In this document: positions 50,894-59,028 of the stretch, in pieces | Position numbering within the stretch: position 1 is the first letter of the stretch | Layout: each line of letters opens with the position of its first letter | Source: CAVXEH01 sp963805305 | Lineage (GTDB): Bacteria > Chloroflexota > Limnocylindria > QHBO01 | Direction: 5' to 3' | DNA: 64,000 nt | Assembly: GCA_963805305.1 (NCBI GenBank) | Contig: CAWDTM010000004.1 | Coordinates: 124,001-188,000, forward strand | Program-made: the position numbers and the translations under genes | The notes under the pieces: generated by a model | What the model was told of the DNA's origin: nothing | The model's database searches: none | The model's input: only the letters and a program-made list of their open reading frames with translations

Positions 50894-51768
50894 GGCGCCG
50901 GGTCTGCGCTCGCGCTCCCGAACGCCGCGAGGCGTTCCGCCGAGTCGAGCGTCTGCTGCACCAGCATCATGGCCGTGACGGGCCCGACCCCGCCCGGCAC
51001 GGGCGAGAGCGCGCCCGCCACCGCGGAGACGTCTGGCGCCACGTCTCCGTGGACGACGCCGTCCACCATGCTGATCCCGCAGTCCACGACCACGCACCCC
51101 GGCGAGATCATGTCGGGGGTGACGAGGCCCGGCGAGCCGGCGGCGACGACCAGGATCTCCGCGCGGCGCGTCTCCGAGGCGAGGTCCCGCGTCGCGCGAT
51201 GGCAGACGGTCACCGTGGCGTTCGCCGCCACCAGCAGCGAGGCGACCGGTCGACCGATGACGGGGGAGCGTCCCACCACCACGACCCGGCGACCGGCGGC
51301 CCGAATGTCATACGACCGGAGCAGCTCGAGGACCGCGAGCGCGGTCGCCGGGACCGGCGCGGGCTCGCCCCGGGCGAGGTGCCCGGCATTCGTGGTCGTG
51401 GCCCCGTCCACGTCTCGACCGGGGTCGATGGCCTCGATCACCGCGCCGGCGTCGAGCGCCGCGGGGATCGGCTGGGTCACGACGATGCCGGCCACGAGCG
51501 GATCGCGGCTCAGGGCCCTGATACGGGCGACCACGGCGCTCGTTTCCTCTCCGAGATCCGGCGTGACGACGAGCGGCTCGATCCCGACCCGGGAGGCGGC
51601 GCGCGAGACGCTCGCGGCATAGATCGCCGACGGACCGTCCGTGTCGAAGCGGACGATCGCCAGGGTTGGCGCATGGTCGGCAGCGCGGACAAGCGTGGCA
51701 AGCCGCTCGGCGGCGCGGGCACGCAGGGCTGCCGCAACCGGCCTGCCGTCGAGCTGTCGCGCAACCAC
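50890..51768 (-). CDS. folD: FolD-like methylenetetrahydrofolate dehydrogenase lacking the cyclohydrolase lysine
   Basis: 292 residues, full length, numbering in step with E. coli FolD. Tyr50 and Asp121 of the active site are kept (SAIYAAS, GRDVDGA). The catalytic Lys54 is Val, Gln98 is Thr, and the PCTP motif reads PATA. The Rossmann motif VVVVGRSPVIGRPVASLL and the PVPGGVGPVTAMMLVQQTL ending are normal. Lys54 is known to be needed for cyclohydrolase activity, so this protein may keep only the dehydrogenase step, or have another role. It lies 15 nt after an fchA-like gene on the same strand, which could supply the missing activity. Confidence 0.85.
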   Translation of the reverse strand: MVARQLDGRPVAAALRARAAERLATLVRAADHAPTLAIVRFDTDGPSAIYAASVSRAASRVGIEPLVVTPDLGEETSAVVARIRALSRDPLVAGIVVTQPIPAALDAGAVIEAIDPGRDVDGATTTNAGHLARGEPAPVPATALAVLELLRSYDIRAAGRRVVVVGRSPVIGRPVASLLVAANATVTVCHRATRDLASETRRAEILVVAAGSPGLVTPDMISPGCVVVDCGISMVDGVVHGDVAPDVSAVAGALSPVPGGVGPVTAMMLVQQTLDSAERLAAFGSASADPAP

Positions 51769-51783
51769 TGTGCGGTGGACGCC

Positions 51784-52449
51784 TCAGCCCAGGCGGGCTG
51801 CGACGCTGACCAGCGTCGCAGCCTCGATGTCCCGCGCGACGGCCTGCAGGCGCTCGACCTCGGCCGGAGCCTGTGCGGCGATGGCTGCCCCGGCCGGCAG
51901 ATACGGCAGATTGATCCGCACGTTCAGGATGGCGCCACGCACCGCCGCCGAGGCGAGCTGGGCGGCCACGCCCGCGTCGCTCGCCGCGTTCGGATTACCG
52001 AGGGGCGCGATCCGCGCCGCGAGCTCCATCACCTGGGCGGCCGTGCGCGCGGTCTCCAGGGGTACCTCGGCGGCGAGCACGAACGAGTCGGCCATGGCGG
52101 CCTTCCGCCGCGCGCGCTCCTCGTCCGTCGCCTTGGGCAGGCGACGGGCGTGCATCACCGCGTCGTAGGCCCGCGAGTCCCTGTCGGCGAGGTCGAGCAG
52201 GCGATCCCGGAGATCAGCCGCCTCTCCCCCGATCGACCGGACCTCGTCGTCCACCGTTTCGTAGCCGACCCGGCCGGCGGTCAGGGCGGCCACCATGGAC
52301 ACGAGTGATGCGCCAAGCGCTCCGGCCACGGCAGCGGCGCTGCCGCCTCCGGGTACCGGCGCGGAGCTCGACAGGGCGGCTGCGAGATCACGGACCGAAA
52401 GCTCGATCAGCCCGCGTGGGCGCGACGTGCCGGTGGAATCGTCCGTCAT
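51784..52449 (-). CDS. fchA: Cyclodeaminase/cyclohydrolase family protein (FTCD_C, FchA-like)
   Basis: 221 residues from the ATG at 52449 (GAGGAGA site upstream). The family pattern is LSVRDLAAALSSSAPVPGGGSAAAV (read as two adjoining segments), ALGASLVSMVAALTAG, DSRAYDAVMHARRLPKATDEE, AAEVPLETARTAAQVMELA, GNPNAASDAGVAAQLASAAV and ILNVRINLPYL. The family includes formimino-THF cyclodeaminase (the C-terminal half of animal FTCD) and methenyl-THF cyclohydrolase FchA of clostridia. It would finish formimino-glutamate use started by FtcD, and may replace the cyclohydrolase activity lost from the neighbouring FolD. Confidence 0.85.
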   Translation of the reverse strand: MTDDSTGTSRPRGLIELSVRDLAAALSSSAPVPGGGSAAAVAGALGASLVSMVAALTAGRVGYETVDDEVRSIGGEAADLRDRLLDLADRDSRAYDAVMHARRLPKATDEERARRKAAMADSFVLAAEVPLETARTAAQVMELAARIAPLGNPNAASDAGVAAQLASAAVRGAILNVRINLPYLPAGAAIAAQAPAEVERLQAVARDIEAATLVSVAARLG

Positions 52450-52541
52450 TCGTCTCCTCGTTCCGCCAAGCATCGCACGGCCATCGGAACGGATTGTACG
52501 GGTGGGCGGAACGACGGCGTTTGGGTGCGGGTCCGCTCGCC

Positions 52542-52808
52542 TCAGGCGGCCGCCGGCGCCGCGTCGAGGGCCTCCAGGAACCAGCGCCGGTTTCGAGCGT
52601 CCCAGGTCAGGACGGCCCGTCCGCGGGGCGTCTCCAGATCGAAGGTGAGGCGCGGACCATGCTCGTTGGGGTAGGCGTGGCGCTCGTCGCGGACGCCGCG
52701 CAGGCCGGTCACCGAGATTCGGGAACCACCCCACTCGATGCTGGTCGGGTGTTCGCTGTCACGGTCCCAACGGACACGCGCGGGAACGGGCGGGGGTGTC
52801 GAAGCCAT
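52542..52808 (-). CDS. Small protein under its own LexA-box promoter (DUF6504-like)
   Basis: 88 residues. The pattern is a short strand (ARVRWDRDSEHPTSIEWGGS), a basic turn, and a two-strand plus helix ending (RAVLTWDARNRRWFLEALD). This resembles DUF6504-type proteins that often sit near Y-family polymerases in actinobacteria and Chloroflexota; the match is from memory and weak. The gene has an excellent promoter with a LexA box in its spacer and directly follows dinB. It is therefore a likely DNA-damage-induced gene, possibly a polymerase accessory factor. No catalytic residues are evident. Confidence 0.6.
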   Translation of the reverse strand: MASTPPPVPARVRWDRDSEHPTSIEWGGSRISVTGLRGVRDERHAYPNEHGPRLTFDLETPRGRAVLTWDARNRRWFLEALDAAPAAA

Positions 52809-52870
52809 AGCAGTGCCTCCTGCGCTCCGGGGCCTGCTCCGGCACTGAACAGGCGTTCGATTCAGGCGGC

Positions 52871-52899
52871 ATCATACGAACGAACGTTCTATTCGTCAA
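52871..52899 (-). promoter_or_regulatory. SOS promoter with LexA box for the small dinB-adjacent gene
   Basis: On the minus strand TTGACG and TATGAT are separated by exactly 17 nt. The Gram-positive-type LexA box (plus strand CGAACGAACGTTCT, 52877-52890; GAAC-N4-GTTC) fills most of the spacer. The -35 lies inside the last codons of dinB. Confidence 0.8.
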
Positions 52900-54118
52900 C
52901 CCCCTCAGACGGGTCGCGCAGGGGACGCGAGCGACCGGGCTTCTCCCCGAAGTCGAACCGGCGAACGGGCCGATCGCGCACGAGCGTGGCGCGGGTGATG
53001 GCACGCTCCCCAAAGCGCTCGCGGACGGCGTCGATGGACGCGGCCAGCCGGTCGGTCTTTTCGGGCTCGTCGAAGAGGGTCAGCTGCTGGGTGGCGGCCA
53101 GACCGATCGCGGTGAGCCCGACGAGGCGGACTCCGCGACCGGCCACGAGCGTGCGATCGAGCAATTCGATGCCTGCCGCGTAGATCGGCTCGCTCTCGCG
53201 CACCTGCCGCCCCAGCGGCGCCTGGCGGGTCAGCGTCTCGAATCCCTCGTAGCGCAGCTTGAGCTGCACGGCGCCGGCCGAGAGGCGGTGGCGGCGCAGG
53301 CGGGAGGCGACCGAGTCGGCCAGGTCGAGCAGCGTGGCGTCCAGGCGTCGGCGATCAAGGATGTCGTGCTCGAACGTGTGCTCGTGGCCAACGCTCTTGG
53401 GAGCCTGCGTGGGCACCACTCGCGACGAGTCGATGCCGCGGGCGCGGGCCGACAGGTCGGCACCATGCTGCCCGAAGCGGCGTCGCAGGGTCGCCTCCTC
53501 GACGGCCGCGAGCTGACCGATGGTCGTCACCCCGATTTCGCGCAGCGCCTCGCGGGACCGGGGACCCACGCCCCACAGCCGGCTCACCGGGAGCGGGGCC
53601 AGGAACGCCGCTTCGTCACCGGGCGGGACGACCACCAGCGCGTCGGGCTTGCGCAGGTCCGAGGCCACCTTGGCGCACAGCTTGTTCGTCGCCACGCCGA
53701 CGCTGACGATCAGTCCGAGCTCGGAGACGACGCGTTCCTTGAGCCGGCGCGCGATGCTCTCCCCGTCGCCGAAGACCGCGGCGCTGTCCGTGACGTCCAG
53801 GAACGCCTCGTCCAGGCTGATGGGCTCCACGAGCGGGGTGTACGAGGCGAAGATCAGCATCACCTGATCGCTGAGCTCCCGGTAGCGCTCCGGCCGGCCG
53901 GCCAGGAACGCGCCGGTGGGGCAGAGGCGAGCCGCGGTACGCAGCGGCATCGCGGAGTGGACGCCGAAGCGCCGCGCCTCGTACGAGGCGGCACTCACCA
54001 CGCCGCGCGCGCCAGGATCGCCGCCGACGATGACCGGCCGGCCGCGCAGCGCCGGGTCGTCCAGGACCTCGACCGAGGCATAGAAGGCATCGAGATCGGC
54101 GTGCACGATGGTGCGCAT
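52889..54118 (-). CDS. dinB: DNA polymerase IV (Y-family)
   Basis: 409 residues. Catalytic motifs are VHADLDAFYASVE (two Asp) and the SLDEAFLDVTD motif with the second metal-binding pair. The PVIVGGDPGARGVVSAASYEAR fingers, GVATNKLCAKVASDLRKP and LWGVGPRSREALREIG (helix-hairpin-helix) follow. The little-finger domain has VGHEHTFEHD and TRQAPLG. A sliding-clamp-binding motif QQLTLFD is at about residue 355. It performs error-prone translesion synthesis. It starts 5 nt after the AlkZ-like gene and is the third gene from the lexA promoter. Confidence 0.95.
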   Translation of the reverse strand: MRTIVHADLDAFYASVEVLDDPALRGRPVIVGGDPGARGVVSAASYEARRFGVHSAMPLRTAARLCPTGAFLAGRPERYRELSDQVMLIFASYTPLVEPISLDEAFLDVTDSAAVFGDGESIARRLKERVVSELGLIVSVGVATNKLCAKVASDLRKPDALVVVPPGDEAAFLAPLPVSRLWGVGPRSREALREIGVTTIGQLAAVEEATLRRRFGQHGADLSARARGIDSSRVVPTQAPKSVGHEHTFEHDILDRRRLDATLLDLADSVASRLRRHRLSAGAVQLKLRYEGFETLTRQAPLGRQVRESEPIYAAGIELLDRTLVAGRGVRLVGLTAIGLAATQQLTLFDEPEKTDRLAASIDAVRERFGERAITRATLVRDRPVRRFDFGEKPGRSRPLRDPSEGVDE

Positions 54119-54123
54119 GCCGC

Positions 54124-55275
54124 TCAGTCCGTTCCGGGATACCGCGCAAACGCGCCGGGTGCCAGCCCCGCCAGAAGGCGGTCCGCCTCCTGGTCGAGAC
54201 CGCGCCGGTCCCCGGCGGCGATGCGGCCGAACGGGCGCAGATCCGCGAACGGACGCCCGTCATCGTCTCGGCGTGGGAGCCACGTCCCGGCCACCAAGCC
54301 ATCCACGAGGAAGGTGGGCAGCACATCCGCGTTCGCGGTGATGACCGTCGACCGATGCGACTCGCGGAGCACACGGGTCCGGTCGCGGGTGCCGTAGGCA
54401 AGGAGCAGGCTGTCCCAGCGGGCGAGCAGGCGTGGAGGCGCGGGAGCATTGCCCGGTGGCCTCGGCGCGTCCTCGAGATCGAAGAGGGTGCGGCCCGTCT
54501 CGTCCTCGAGCCGGACCAGGCGGTCGCCGATGGCTTCAATCCCGGCGCGCAGGGCGGGCAGGTTCCGACCACGCCCGACATAGGCCGCGAGATCCTCCGC
54601 GCTGGCGGGGCCGAATGCGGCGAGGTAGCGCTCGGCGAGGTGGCGTGCCGCACGGGCCGGATCCACGTCGGCCGCTGAGCCCGAGCCCAGCCAGGTCGTC
54701 ATCGGCAGGTATCGGCTGCGCCCGTACGCCTCACCGTCATGGGGCACGTGGACCAGCGGCACCGTTGCGCTGAAGTGCCGCCACAGGCAGCGGCCCGGCG
54801 GCACCGCGACACTCCCGACCGCGTCGCCGAGGATCCGCTCGATTTCCCGGATCGCCAGCGGTCCCCGCTCCATGGCCGCGAGGACGTCGCCGTGTCCGGC
54901 GGTGATGCGTCGTCCGAGCGGGGAGGTCACCGGATCGACCTTGAACAGGGTGCGCCACTGGGCCACGCGATAAGGCAGGGTCACGGTCGACATCGGCCAG
55001 GCGTCGGCGGCGGTCACCACGTGCACGGTTATCCGCATCAGGGAGGCGCGGACCACCTCGCGACGCCGGCGGGCTCCGACGAGATCCGGCGCAGCCGACG
55101 AGGGAGAAAGGCGTGCCTGCAGCGCGAACGCGGGCCAGTCGGGGTGCTGCGCCTGGAGGGACCCGGACCGTGCGACGAGGCTGCCGGGGTCAGCGAATGC
55201 AAAGGGCTCCAGCAGGCCCTGGCGAGCAAGCGTTGCCCGGTTGAGCTCCGGGAGCGTCAGGCGGCGCGGCGCCAC
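54124..55275 (-). CDS. Winged-helix (HTH_42) protein, AlkZ/YcaQ-like DNA glycosylase
   Basis: 383 residues from a GTG 12 nt after lexA. It has three predicted winged-helix modules. The region LVARSGSLQAQHPDWPAFAL contains the QxQ catalytic motif (Gln41, Gln43) at the position of Gln37/Gln39 in AlkZ, a glycosylase that unhooks interstrand crosslinks. Further family features are VVRASLMRITVHVVTAADAW, LWRHFSATVPLVHVP, AERYLAAFGPASAEDLAAYVG and LLARWDSLLLAYGTRDR. The context between lexA and dinB strongly supports a DNA-repair role. Substrate (alkyl adduct or crosslink) is inference. Confidence 0.8.
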   Translation of the reverse strand: MAPRRLTLPELNRATLARQGLLEPFAFADPGSLVARSGSLQAQHPDWPAFALQARLSPSSAAPDLVGARRRREVVRASLMRITVHVVTAADAWPMSTVTLPYRVAQWRTLFKVDPVTSPLGRRITAGHGDVLAAMERGPLAIREIERILGDAVGSVAVPPGRCLWRHFSATVPLVHVPHDGEAYGRSRYLPMTTWLGSGSAADVDPARAARHLAERYLAAFGPASAEDLAAYVGRGRNLPALRAGIEAIGDRLVRLEDETGRTLFDLEDAPRPPGNAPAPPRLLARWDSLLLAYGTRDRTRVLRESHRSTVITANADVLPTFLVDGLVAGTWLPRRDDDGRPFADLRPFGRIAAGDRRGLDQEADRLLAGLAPGAFARYPGTD

Positions 55276-55287
55276 GGCGCGTACCGG

Positions 55288-55950
55288 TCAGGCGAGCTTG
55301 CGAATCACGCCGACGACCTTGCCCTGGATCTGGACGTCGGTCGCGAAGATCGGCTCCATCTCACTGTTCGCGGGCTGCAGCCTGATTCGGTCCGCTTCGC
55401 GGAAGAAGCGCTTCAGGGTCACTCCGTTGTCTTCGAGGAGCGCGACCACGATGTCGCCGTCGTGCGCAGTGGCCTGCGGCTGGACGATGACGTAGTCGCC
55501 GTCGTCGATCAGCGCGTCGATCATGGACTTGCCCCGCACGCGGAGGACATACGAGCCGTCACGAGCCTCGATGGACCGCGGCACGTCGAGCGACTCCGCC
55601 GAATCGGCGTAGGCCTCGATGGGCTGGCCCGCCGCGATCTCTCCGAGGACCGGCAGGCTCACCACGTCGCGCTCGACGGGCATCCTGAACGGGGTGACGC
55701 GGGGAGTTGAACGGGCCGTCCGCTTGCCCTCGCCGCGCTGGGTGAGGCGCAGGGCCCGCGAGCTGTGGGTTCCGCGCTCGAGCAGCCCGTCTCGCTCCAG
55801 GCCAATGAGGTGGTGGTGGACGGCGGAGGTCGAAGCCAGGCCGACCGCATCGGCGATCTCGCGCACCGAGGGCGGATAGCCGCGCTCCGCGACGGTGCGC
55901 GCGATGCACTCGAGAATCCTCTGCCGACGGTCGACGTCGTGCCTGGTCAC
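55288..55950 (-). CDS. lexA: SOS repressor LexA
   Basis: 220 residues from a GTG at 55950. The N-terminal winged helix reads RRQRILECIARTVAERGYPP, SVREIADAVGLASTSAVHHH. The self-cleavage site is Ala-Gly in GEIAAGQPIEAY. The catalytic Ser is in VRGKSMIDALIDDGDYV and the Lys in VVALLEDNGVTLKRFF. It represses SOS genes and is inactivated by RecA-stimulated autocleavage. A perfect 14-bp palindromic LexA box lies in its own promoter, so it is autoregulated. It is the first gene of a minus-strand operon with an AlkZ-like protein and dinB. Confidence 0.95.
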   Translation of the reverse strand: MTRHDVDRRQRILECIARTVAERGYPPSVREIADAVGLASTSAVHHHLIGLERDGLLERGTHSSRALRLTQRGEGKRTARSTPRVTPFRMPVERDVVSLPVLGEIAAGQPIEAYADSAESLDVPRSIEARDGSYVLRVRGKSMIDALIDDGDYVIVQPQATAHDGDIVVALLEDNGVTLKRFFREADRIRLQPANSEMEPIFATDVQIQGKVVGVIRKLA

Positions 55951-55988
55951 GCCTGGGCGCCCTCCGCGCTCTCCGGGATTTCCCACCG

Positions 55989-56018
55989 ACCCTAGCAGAA
56001 CAGGTGTTCTATCGTCAA
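55989..56018 (-). promoter_or_regulatory. lexA promoter with palindromic LexA box
   Basis: Minus strand TTGACG (plus 56013-56018), an 18-nt spacer and TAGGGT. The palindrome AGAACAGGTGTTCT (55997-56010; GAAC-N4-GTTC) lies in the spacer, in the same position relative to TTGACG as in the promoter at 52871-52899. Confidence 0.8.
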
Positions 56019-56097
56019 GCCGATGCCGCCGCCGTGGGCCTGGTCGGGCCTCTGCTAGAATCGGCCCCCCACCGACCACCGGAGGCCCATCCCCGCC

Positions 56098-56619
56098 GTG
56101 AACCGTTCCGGCCGCTGGCGCTACCTGCGCCTCGCGCAGCTCGTCTGGAAGCTCCCCACCTACGCGCGCGTGATCTGGGGCATGCTGCGCGACCGGCGCA
56201 CCCCGCTGTACCTGAAGGTCCTGCTGGGTGCCGCCCTCGCCTATCTCGTCACGCCGCTCGACCTCATCCCGGATGCCCTGCCACTCCTTGGCCAGGCCGA
56301 TGACCTCACCGTCCTGCTCCTCGTGCTGGACCTGTTCCTGGCGAACGCGCCACGCGAGGTCCGCGAGGAGCACTGGGAGCGGGCGCGCACCGGGGGGGCT
56401 CAGCTCGACCGGGACCTGGCGCAGCTCCGCGGCCTGCTCGGCGCCCGGTACGACCGGATCCGGGATACCCTGCCCGAACTGCTGGAGCGGTACGGCGACC
56501 TCCGCGAGCCGGCGGCGCTCAAGGAGACCCTTGCGCGCTGGCGAACGCAGCGCATGGCCGCCGATGCGGAGGAGGAGCCTCATCCGACGCCGGCGGTCCG
56601 GGATCCGGCGCTGAACTAG
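56098..56619 (+). CDS. DUF1232 (YkvA-like) membrane protein
   Basis: 173 residues from a GTG at 56098. The DUF1232 core is YARVIWGMLRDRRTPLYLKV, LLGAALAYLVTPLDLIPD and LPLLGQADDLTVLLLVLDLF. The TPLDLIPD motif is the family's hallmark. The C-terminal 80 residues are charged and probably helical. The function of the family is unknown. A TAGAAT hexamer at 56055-56060 is the likely promoter. It lies between the SOS operon, from which it diverges, and rplI. Confidence 0.8.
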   Translation: MNRSGRWRYLRLAQLVWKLPTYARVIWGMLRDRRTPLYLKVLLGAALAYLVTPLDLIPDALPLLGQADDLTVLLLVLDLFLANAPREVREEHWERARTGGAQLDRDLAQLRGLLGARYDRIRDTLPELLERYGDLREPAALKETLARWRTQRMAADAEEEPHPTPAVRDPALN

Positions 56620-56678
56620 CACCCACCCCCGCGCACCCGACCCGGGCGACGCGGTCCTACGAGGTATCGACAACCGAC

Positions 56679-57125
56679 ATGAAGGTGATCCTCAAGCACG
56701 ACGTGAAGGGGCTTGGTCGCGAGGGCGACGTCAAGGAGGTCAAGGACGGGTACGCCCGCAACTTCCTGATCCCGAACGGCGCGGTCGTCGTTGCCGACAC
56801 GGGCGCCATGAAGAACTGGGAGCGGCACCGAGCGGAGCGGGAGGAGCGCGATCGTGCCATCCGCGCGGAGGCCGAGGCGACCGCCGAGCGGCTCCGCGAC
56901 CTCCGGCTCGAGATCGCCGTCAAGGCTGGTGAGAAGAACCGCCTCTTCGGCTCCGTCACGAACCGCGAGATCGCTGACCTGCTCGCCGGGGAGGGGATCG
57001 AGGTGGACCGGCATCAGATCGCCCTGCACGAGCCGATCAAGACGGTCGGCGAGCACCGGGTGACCATCCACCTGGGGTCAAGCCTCGACCCGCAGGTCGT
57101 GGTGGTCGTCACCCCGCAGCACTGA
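56679..57125 (+). CDS. rplI: 50S ribosomal protein L9
   Basis: 148 residues. The N-terminal domain is MKVILKHDVKGLGREGDVKE followed by VKDGYARNFLIPNGAVV, the classic L9 signature. A long charged connecting helix (WERHRAEREERDRAIRAEAE) leads to the C-terminal domain with NRLFGSVTNREIADLL and VTIHLGSSLDPQVVV. It binds 23S rRNA and helps maintain reading frame. A small GGACCC/GGGTCC hairpin 22 nt past the stop (57148-57163) may attenuate readthrough to dnaB. Confidence 0.97.
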   Translation: MKVILKHDVKGLGREGDVKEVKDGYARNFLIPNGAVVVADTGAMKNWERHRAEREERDRAIRAEAEATAERLRDLRLEIAVKAGEKNRLFGSVTNREIADLLAGEGIEVDRHQIALHEPIKTVGEHRVTIHLGSSLDPQVVVVVTPQH

Positions 57126-57440
57126 TTCCCGCGCGCCCACGCGAGCAGGACCCCGCAGGGTCCGCGGCGGGCCGGGAACCGATCTGTCGGCGCGCGTCGT
57201 CTTCGTGACAGGCGAGGTGTCGCGTCGGGATGCGTTCCTGAAGGACGGTCGCGGATTCCGCTCGCGAGGTTCCTTCGGTGTCCACAGGTTGTCCCCAGCC
57301 AAGATGTCATTTGGTGGGTAAGTCCGTGCACAACTCACACACGCGGGCGTGGCAGGGGCTACGGTGCATCCGCCCGTCCAACGGCCCCATCACCCCATAT
57401 CGCAGGTCGCCATGAACCCCTGTTCCCTCGCAGCCCGCAC
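57126..57440. other. 315-nt intergenic stretch between rplI and dnaB
   Basis: No gene is supported here. It holds the short hairpin 57148-57163 and sequences distantly like DnaA boxes (TGTCCACAGG, TTGTCCCCA), none matching TTATCCACA. A promoter for dnaB is expected but no clear -10/-35 pair was found. Confidence 0.4.
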
Positions 57441-58790
57441 ATGAGCATCGACAAGCTGGCGCCCCAGGCGGTCGATGCCGAGCAGAGTGTCCTCGGCGCC
57501 ATCCTCATCGACGCGGACGCCATCCTGAAGGTTGCCGACTTCCTGCACCCATCGGACTTCTACCGCCAGCAGCACGCCGACATCTACGAGGCGATGCTGG
57601 CGCTGCATGGCCAGCGAGAGCCCCTGGACCTGGTGACCGTCGGGGACGAGCTGGCGCGCCGGGAGCGCCTGGATGCCATCGGCGGCCCGGCCTACCTGGC
57701 GGGCCTCATGAACACCGTCCCGACGGCGGTCCATGTCGAGCACTACGGCCGGATCGTCGAGCGCAAGTCGGTGCTCCGCAACCTGATCGCCGCGGCCGGG
57801 CGGATTGCCGCCGTCGGCTACGAGGAGGCCAACGACACGGAGGTCGCCATCGACCGCGCCGAGTCGATCCTCTTCGAGATCAGCCAGCGCCGGACGCAGG
57901 GCGGGTTCGAGTCGCTCGCCACGCTCCTCGGTCAGGCGTACGACCGACTCGAGTACCTGCATGAGCACCGAGGCCAGATCCTGGGCATCCCGTCCGGCCT
58001 GTCGCAGCTGGACACCCTGCTGGGTGGGTTCCAGCCGTCGGACCTCATCATCCTCGCCGCTCGACCCAGCGTGGGCAAGACGAGCATGGCGCTCAACATC
58101 GCGCAGCACGCGACCGTTCGCGAGAACAAGAAGGTCGCGGTCTTCAGCCTGGAGATGAGCAAGGAGCAGCTCTCGCTCCGCCTCCTCTCCGCCGAAACCG
58201 GGATCAATCCACGGCCCCTCCAGACCGGGTTCATGGAGGAGACGGACTGGAGCAAGATCGCCACGGTCATGAACGACATGGCCACCGCGCCCATGTGGAT
58301 CGACGACTCGCCGGCGCTGTCGGTGATGGAGCTGCGGACGAAGGCGCGACGCCTCGAGGCGGAGCAGCATGGGCTCGACCTGATCATCGTCGACTACCTG
58401 CAGCTGATGCAGGCGAGCGTCCAGAGCCGCGAGCCGAACCGGGTGCAGGAGGTCAGCGAGATCAGCCGTGGCCTGAAGCAGCTGGCTCGCGAGCTGAAGG
58501 TCCCGGTGATCGCCCTGTCGCAGCTTTCGCGGGGTGTCGAGCAGCGCGGATCGGCGGAGCCTCGGCTCTCCGACCTGCGGGAGTCGGGCTCCATCGAGCA
58601 GGACGCCGACGTGGTGATCTTCCTGTACCGCGACGGCGAGCAGAACGCCGACAGCGAGGTCGAGCTGGTGAAGGCCAAGATCGCCAAGCACCGGAACGGG
58701 CCAATCGGCGAGGTGCCGCTCCAGTTCCGCAAGTCGACGACCCGCTTCTTCACCGTCGTCCGCGAGGAATCCGTCGCGCCATTCGCGTGA
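57441..58790 (+). CDS. dnaB: Replicative DNA helicase DnaB
   Basis: 449 residues. The N-terminal domain is PQAVDAEQSVLGAILIDADA followed by FYRQQHADIYEAMLAL. The RecA-like domain has FQPSDLIILAARPSVGKTSM (Walker A), VAVFSLEMSKEQLSLRL, LDLIIVDYLQLMQ (Walker B) and KVPVIALSQLSRGVEQRG. The arginine-finger region is SIEQDADVVIFLYRD. It forms the hexameric helicase that unwinds DNA at the fork. No intein is present. The gene order rplI-dnaB is widespread in bacteria. Confidence 0.97.
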   Translation: MSIDKLAPQAVDAEQSVLGAILIDADAILKVADFLHPSDFYRQQHADIYEAMLALHGQREPLDLVTVGDELARRERLDAIGGPAYLAGLMNTVPTAVHVEHYGRIVERKSVLRNLIAAAGRIAAVGYEEANDTEVAIDRAESILFEISQRRTQGGFESLATLLGQAYDRLEYLHEHRGQILGIPSGLSQLDTLLGGFQPSDLIILAARPSVGKTSMALNIAQHATVRENKKVAVFSLEMSKEQLSLRLLSAETGINPRPLQTGFMEETDWSKIATVMNDMATAPMWIDDSPALSVMELRTKARRLEAEQHGLDLIIVDYLQLMQASVQSREPNRVQEVSEISRGLKQLARELKVPVIALSQLSRGVEQRGSAEPRLSDLRESGSIEQDADVVIFLYRDGEQNADSEVELVKAKIAKHRNGPIGEVPLQFRKSTTRFFTVVREESVAPFA

Positions 58791-59028
58791 CGGGCGCCGG
58801 AATTCGTGGTCCGCGACCCTGCTTCGCCACCGATACCGGGCAGGCGAGGGTCTGTACACACGCTTGAACCCGCGTGTATAGTCGGCGGCTGAACGTCCGA
58901 CCCACGCTCACCCCGAGTCGTTCCGATCCGGCAGCACACGGCGCGCACGCGATCAGCACTGGCCCGAGGAACAGACGAGACCGTCCGCAGCCGGGGCCGA
59001 GGCGCGCGCACAGGAGGCTAGGGAAAGG

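Noticed and set aside
57240..57350. DnaA boxes and a replication origin near dnaB
   Set aside because: Only distant matches to TTATCCACA; no cluster, no AT-rich unwinding element, and no dnaA or dnaN nearby.
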